Shown: positions 57,989 to 64,000 of the stretch, one piece after another
How the letters are laid out: each line of letters opens with the position of its first letter
Position numbering within the stretch: the stretch's first letter is position 1
Assembly: GCA_004009845.1 (NCBI GenBank)
Contig: RMBW01000042.1
Span: 186,001 to 250,000 of the forward strand
DNA: 64,000 bases
DNA from: Davidsoniella eucalypti
Taxonomy: Eukaryota > Ascomycota > Sordariomycetes > Microascales > Ceratocystidaceae
Reading direction: 5' to 3'
The notes under the pieces: model-generated
The model's database searches: none
Seen by the model: only the letters and a program-made list of their open reading frames with translations
Told to the model about the DNA's origin: nothing
Position numbers and translations under genes: made by a program

Positions 57989-60694
57989 CTAGCCCAGAAC
58001 AACTTTTATGCCCAAATCATGGCTTACCGTTCGCCACAGGTCTTCTTCGAATATCTCTTTCGAAGTACATGCTTTTCCATCAACACCATCGCTCCCGTCC
58101 AGAGCATCGCCATCTGATTCGTTTTCTGCCACTTGACCAGCTCGTTTCCATACTTCCTGTACGATTGTCCAAGCATGTTGGATATTGACCATGCCTTGTC
58201 TTCTATCAACAGCCAAAAATGCCTGTTTAGCCAAGTCTCGGTCTTCCGTACTCAAGGCTTCACAGGCCGCAATGAACATGGGCCAAAGTAAGGCGCTCAT
58301 TGGGCCAGCATTCTGTACCGTTCGCATACAATGAACTAGAGAGGCGTGCGTATGGCGTTGAACCAATGGGTGGTCCCGAGCACAGCCGTATATGCTGCGA
58401 TACAAGAATACGGAGGCGCTATGGCGATACGCTAGTGCGTTATTGAGAATAGAGCGCACCCGACCTTGCACGGGATACAAGGCGATAGTTGAGCCGGGTG
58501 ATCTGGAGGATGTTGATGGCTCGGGAGAAAGGTCATGCATTGTGCATCCAGCGGGGATATCCGGCTGCCATTCTTCTAGTGATATCTCTATAGCAGCAGA
58601 GGCCGTCTCGAATTGGGCTTTGAGTGGCGCTATATTTGTAGTGTCGTCGGAAGCCGTGGCTATTGCAAGCTCGCGCTTTAGGGCTTGTAGTGTACAGAGG
58701 CGGTGGATGATGGGCCACAGAGTTGTAAACATGCCGAGTAGAGAGTCAACACTGCTGAAATATGAAAATTGGGCTGATTCTAGGAAGGAACATGATGAGT
58801 CTAGTGATGATCGACTGAGCGGAGCGCGGCCGAGGGAAAGTGCGGATATAACGTCGTAGAATCGGAATGCCTAAAATGCCACTCATGTTAGTTGAACTTG
58901 TAATCTAGACCATGATACTCAGAGAAATTCTTACTCGTTCCAAAAACTGCTCCGTGGCATCGGGTAGTATGGCTTGCTGACGTGAGGACATGATAGTCAT
59001 GGCACCTCTCAGATGGTCGTCGACGATACTAGATTTTCCCTTTTGCACAAGCTAAATACGTGTTAGTATGCTGATATCCCTCGTAAAACAACAGACTAGT
59101 CTATTACTTACAGCTTCATAATATATCAGGAGCATGATCGATGCCATTAGCTCTTTACGATCGGCTTTTTCTCCCTGGGCTATCAACTTAGCGAGGCCTG
59201 TGATGACCTGTCTGTGGAAAAACTCCGACGTTTCGCTGAACTCAACGCCACGATGTTCCAAATGCGCACTTGTCAGCGCATAGACTGCATTGGTGACAAC
59301 CAAGCTACTATGGCATAGCGGTAGCACAAGCTGCTGGAACGGATTTCCTGCCTCTTCCTTGAAAACCAATAGGTGCGAGAGGACATTGCAGAAGTGATCA
59401 ATGAGGGCGCGGCGATTGCGCAGGTCGGAGAACTCGAAAAAGTTAGGGCTGATGAATTCAAAGTTGTAGGTTGGTCTGTTTTGTTGTTCTTGTTGTTGCC
59501 GGTGTTGCTGTGAGTATTGTTGTGACTGATGAGCTTCTGGGTACAGCGCTGTAGCGTAGGTGATAGTTGAAGCAGCAGATGCTATTGAGGATACGCTGTT
59601 TCGATGTTCAAGTTCACGCAGAGCGTTTCCGTGCCAGGCTATCGTTGAAGTTGTGAGACTGATATCCTGGTCAATACCAGCATAGCCTGATGGTATCAGC
59701 CCATCATCGGTGCTAGTGATGCTACTGTTGCTGCTTGAGTCAAGGGTGCCATCATCTGGACTATCGATGGCAGTCAAATCAAAATCTAGGCCCAAAGAAT
59801 CCAGTCCTGAGAACATATCTTGGTCTAGATGGCTTAGCCCAAGAGCTGAATGATCGAAACCGTGAAAGATATCGTCGTTGGGTGATGTCAGGAATGAGTC
59901 CGTAAAGTCTATAGCTTTTGATAACTCGTCATCTACGATATCTTCCGATGCGCTATCGATGTGTAATATTGTTCGAGCAGTCGGCGTCGTTCCCGGCGAC
60001 CACTTAAAAGGCGATCGTGGAGGTGAGTTTTGTGGAAGCAGATCTAATGAGACTCGTGCTCCGGGTCGTGACGTCACTGTAGATGGCTCCAGTAACGCCA
60101 CTGTTGTCTTAGCAAGACTGTCATGGGAATCTGATGCAGTTCTTCTGGTGGCATCACGGCCGGTGACCGATTCCCGCCGAGCTGTGGATATAGTGGCCTC
60201 TGCGGAGCAAGAGGCGTCAGGGGGGCTCGATTCATCGCCGGTAGAAGAGCGGGTTTCGTCTCGTCGTCGGCGTTGGCGTGGTCGGACAGCCTCATAGATA
60301 CATTCTTGGCCCTTTTCCGAGCACCGAGAACATTGCGGACGAACTTCATTGCACTTTTTTTTCTAAGAAAGAGTGTTAGCAATGAACCGACCTATCAGGT
60401 CAAGCTATAAGGTTATAAGAATGCGTACTTTGTCTTTGCTGTAATGCACCAAGTTTGTTTCGGTTAGCTTGCTTTGTTTTTTAGAATCATTTTCGAGAAG
60501 GAATTCTCACAAACTCACCAATATGTACAACCTAAAGATTGAGAAAGAAAGTAGTTACTTGAGTTAGTAGTGTGTCCTTGAACTATTGGGTGCGGTCGCT
60601 GCTGTAGAGTAACTGCCGTTTGTGAGATTTACTAACCAGCTCGTGATCGCTTTTTGGGGATCTTCGGCGTCGCCAATCGCGTATAAAGCAACAT
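57989..60694 (-). CDS. Zn2Cys6 transcription factor with fungal-specific domain
   Basis: Six exons assembled by eye: 60694-60637, 60531-60519 (13 nt), 60438-60429 (10 nt), 60362-59112, 59051-58935, 58870-57989; introns 60-105 nt, all GT-AG. The product is 776 aa with no internal stop. The zinc cluster spans residues 21-48 and fits C-x2-C-x6-C-x6-C-x2-C-x6-C: CTYCKDKKKKC, then NEVRPQCSRCSEKGQEC, followed by a basic linker (RPRQRRRR). Residues 60-320 are Ser/Asp-rich and probably disordered, with a Gln-rich tract. From about 330 to the end the helical body (PNFFEFSDLRNRRALIDHFC, then LVLPLCHSSLVVTNAVYALT) fits the fungal-specific factor family PF11951, ending in HDLGIKVVLG. It would bind CGG-type sites as a DNA-binding regulator; targets are unknown. 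A GTAAGC at 58027 could be a further donor, but the end reads well without it. Confidence 0.9.
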
Positions 60695-63600
60695 GGTGTG
60701 CGTATTATATATAGTTATGCGATATTTTAATACCAGGAGCTATATCAATGAAGATGGAGAAACTCAAGAGAAATGGCTCAAAAACAAGAACCAAATCTCC
60801 TTAAAATTTGCCGTCCTGTATAGCGCGAGGGTATCCAAGATGTTATTGTGGTATGTTGAATCTTCGAGATCAAGAAATTGTGTTGGGATCTTGTCAATCG
60901 GGTGACGATACGATAGTCGGCAACCGTTACCAAGACTCTTTTCATCGAAAAGAGGGGTGACATACAAAAAGGGCAAACATGGTGGTTATATAGCGAAGCA
61001 GAGTAAGTGCCGACTTCAACAACCAGTCCCTCGTATAGTGTTAAGCCGGCGCTCAAAACTGGGTCAGGGCCTGGCCAGCCAGTAGCTCCCCAGGTCACGA
61101 TGCCATTCCTGTTTAACTCTCCGCCGCCCGACTTCCCTCGGCCACAATAGTCGATGTGATGGGCCCTGCAGGACAGTGTGGACGGCACACTCAATATGGT
61201 TCTATACAATTATACAGATACAGTACAGGGCACGGAGCTATAAACCCATTCCAGCTCCACGCGATGGATCATGCTACCACTGTCTACTACAACTGCTCAA
61301 AGCCAAGCTAGCCGGAGTTGGCTACTTTCGCTGTAACAACACAAACGGTGATGGTGGAGGGTTGGATCGAAAGCCGTATGCACAACAAACGGAACCGCAG
61401 TTTGGAGCAGCCCGTAGTAACGCTAGGCCGAGGGGCGGGACCAGCCAGGGTGTGTCTAGTACAGTTTAGTACATGTACAGATACACATACATACATATAC
61501 ATAAGTACGCTGTAAAAGATCCCTAGCTCTTGGAGAATGGAGATCCAACATCCCAGGATTGATTTTAGCACTCAATTGGAGAATCCGGGGGAGAATTTAT
61601 GTGCTGTCTTTACATGACCAAGCTATGTTGGAGTCAAGCTCAAGATCCATCTCTTCACATGTCACAGTCAATTTTGACTCCCCACGACAGCATATTTTCA
61701 CATTATCGATTTCCCTAACAGCAGATAACATACTAACATATCAATTAACTCTTAACATTTCCCCAGATTTTAAGAGCGCACGTCCTTTAACTCTGGGATC
61801 CTAGTCTTGTTTGCTGGGTTTTTCTATGTAAAACCCGTAGCAAATAACCCTAAATTTAATTCTTTTTACCAACCTCTGTTCGAATTATCTTTCTCCAAAT
61901 TTCACCAATTATGCCGGTACAATTAGCCAGAGGGCCGACCATCGACATAAAACTCCTACAAAATGCCCCATCACAAGACATACTTTGATTTTTCTTTTCT
62001 TTCGTTTTCGATAATTGGTAAGGGTCTATTTGATCTAACTATAATTTCCGTTCCTTGCTCAAATAGACTGTAATCACTCCACTTCCATTGTTCTTCAATC
62101 CTGTATCTCCGAAAGTTGATTTCGGGATTCTAGCTCATGTTCTTAGGGCTATTCTCTCTAAAGCTGGCTTTTATCTTTGACGTAGTATACATCTTCATAG
62201 CTCTGTAGCTCCATAAGATTGATGAATTAAAAAAAATCTTTGACATAGTCGTATCTGAATTCAAGCCTAGGCATAGCGTCATTTACTACCGACTCTCAAA
62301 ACATCACATTACACAGTACTGAAAATCGTTTATTGTAACCTAAAACATCGTATTCCTCCAATACATCTATACAGAATCTATGCCATTGTCGATGTACATG
62401 AACCTCCATAGAGCCATAGTAACAAATTGCTGTCTTTGTCTGACAGGCACTGGCCCTTTGAAAGCTTCTCCATTGCTCCCCAACATATGTACTTGGGTTT
62501 TACCATGTACATATGTGTATACTATACAGAGCTCGGCTTACTTTATAAGCGCACCAATCATCTTAATACGTCGGTGAGCAGGGATGTCATTCCATCACCA
62601 TATTGACTACTCTCAACCTTAGGCGGTGTTAATATTGAAAAACTCTTGAAATATATGTATTATATGAAAAGAATGCGGCTTCATCAAGCATCATTTGACA
62701 TGCAGTTACAGTATATCATCACTTTTACCTAGAGTTAATACATACCCAACTGACCAGCTTCTTTATGCATAGCCTAGTTCTCGTAACTGTTATGTTACAG
62801 CATTTATATATGCCTATGGAAAGGCGTCCAGGTATACTCTAGACATCTTGTCATAAATACAAAATTCTCGACAGTCATGTTCTACTAATGCCATCTTGAT
62901 CACAATAGAAGCCATCACATATATAATATGCTATTAACATGAACTTATTATCGTTCTTGGAGATAACTTTCACATATGTAGTATATAAAGGCAATGTAGT
63001 ACGAGTCGATCAATACATTGTCTAACATTATCCCTTACTAGGTAATGAACTGTTTGTTGAGGGTTGCATAGCTGATCAGGAACAAGGCATCTCAAACCAG
63101 TCATCTCCATTAAATAAGATGGGAGTGTGCATTTCAGAGTAGGCTTTGTAGAGACGCCATGATACCGGAGAAAACCACTAGTCTTATAGGGTTCTGCTCA
63201 CCTGAATGGAGATCACACATCTAGTTCAAACCGCTAGAACAGTTAATACGCTTTCAAAGTCCTTCTGATGTTTGTCTACTCCAGATTTGTCATTCTTCAC
63301 ACATGGCAAGGTCGTGTCTAAATCATTCACTTCTCGTAGAGTTACTACAACATGCAGACGATGGACTTTACGCTCGGTTGTGTGAAAATGCTACTCTATT
63401 AGCGAAGTGCGAAGTACATATATATATGTGGAAGATTGTCTGGCTATATCACGAACTCAGTCGTGAATTCGATCGTGAAAAGTCACTAACCTGCCATTTT
63501 TTGTGTACTGGGTGATAGGTGGTTCTGTACCTGTAGTTTTCAAACTTCAAAACCGAGCACTAGCTACGTGGTGCTATCGTATCGAACAGCAAAATAAATA

Positions 63601-64000
63601 AAAACTGTGCTGTATTGGCTCTAATTATATCCTCCAAACTGGGTTGGGTCACTTTCTTTATAGGCTCTAGCCCTATAGAGATCGGATCTCTTTAGAGGTG
63701 TACGAGGTAATAGTCCAGGCCAGTACTGTCTTTTTTTGCTTGTTCTCTCGTTAGAAACAGTAACACTACGTATCTAACCCTAGAGTCATCCAGATAAGTA
63801 TAGTCCTAAAGTACACAATATGTTCTGGCTTAGCTATGTCTAGGCTTAATACGTGCTTCAACAACTAATCACCAGAAGTTGGCCGGAATATCAAACTGAC
63901 TACCGCGAAATACATAATAATGTATAAGTATATCTGTATCTGTAGACATGAAACAATACTTAGATCAAGTGACTAGTGAAATGTGGGAGGCGCAGGGAAA
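60695..64000. other. Gene-free stretch to the window end
   Basis: 60695-61500 is mixed in composition and includes the promoter of the transcription-factor gene. 61600-63300 is strongly AT-rich. Short frames (for example minus 61209-60778, 143 codons) overlap others and lack recognisable motifs. I see no tRNA, repeat family or transposon ends. A gene with its start beyond the window cannot be excluded at the right edge. Confidence 0.5.

Noticed and set aside
57989..58028. Possible extra intron at the end of the transcription-factor gene (GTAAGC at 58027)
   Set aside because: Reading through gives an ending (DLGIKVVLG) that fits the C-termini of such factors, and no good acceptor exon was found in the 95-nt gap beyond.
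60778..61209. 143-codon minus-strand frame
   Set aside because: No motif, and plus-strand frames overlap it; likely chance in a less AT-rich patch upstream of the transcription factor.

Overview
The window looks like a nuclear chromosome segment of a filamentous ascomycete (Pezizomycotina). Introns are short (51-105 nt) with GTAAGT/GTATGT-type donors, CTAAC branch points and YAG acceptors. Coding parts are moderately GC-rich and intergenic DNA is AT-rich. The gene set is typical of filamentous fungi: a Cdc11/Nud1 septation scaffold, a LaeA-like methyltransferase and a Zn2Cys6 regulator with a PF11951-type body. I cannot decide the class from sequence alone. I see no tRNA, rRNA, CRISPR array or intact transposon.

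Layout, left to right: 1-5.3 kb holds no gene I can support. 6.36-10.13 kb (+) is an Ssp1/CaMKK-type protein kinase. 11.00-12.52 kb (-) is the ALG2 mannosyltransferase, divergent from a crotonase-fold enoyl-CoA hydratase/isomerase with a peroxisomal C-terminus (13.27-14.08 kb, +). 14.82-18.34 kb (-) is a TBC-domain Rab GAP. 21.81-27.23 kb (-) is the leucine-rich Cdc11/Nud1 scaffold, divergent from a 1600-residue disordered protein (29.00-33.85 kb, +). An 8.1-kb gene-free stretch follows. 42.0-47.3 kb (+) is the inositol hexakisphosphate kinase KCS1. 48.85-50.6 kb (-) is a serine-rich protein of unknown function that resembles a family conserved in filamentous fungi. The last cluster is a LaeA-like methyltransferase with seven exons (53.01-54.32 kb, -), the mismatch-repair protein MLH3 (55.43-57.89 kb, +) and a six-exon Zn2Cys6 transcription factor (57.99-60.69 kb, -). 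60.7-64 kb is gene-free.

The genes are mostly unrelated housekeeping and regulatory functions: glycosylation, Rab traffic, mitotic exit/septation, inositol pyrophosphates, mismatch repair/meiosis, lipid metabolism. I do not see a biosynthetic cluster or a clearly new system. The more interesting points are: two microexons (13 and 10 nt) inside the zinc-cluster coding region; intact genes that become visible only after splicing by eye; out-of-frame uORFs overlapping the start codons of the kinase and of KCS1; a 95-nt gap between the stop codons of MLH3 and the transcription factor; and an uncharacterised protein with a PP1-docking-like motif encoded divergently from Cdc11.
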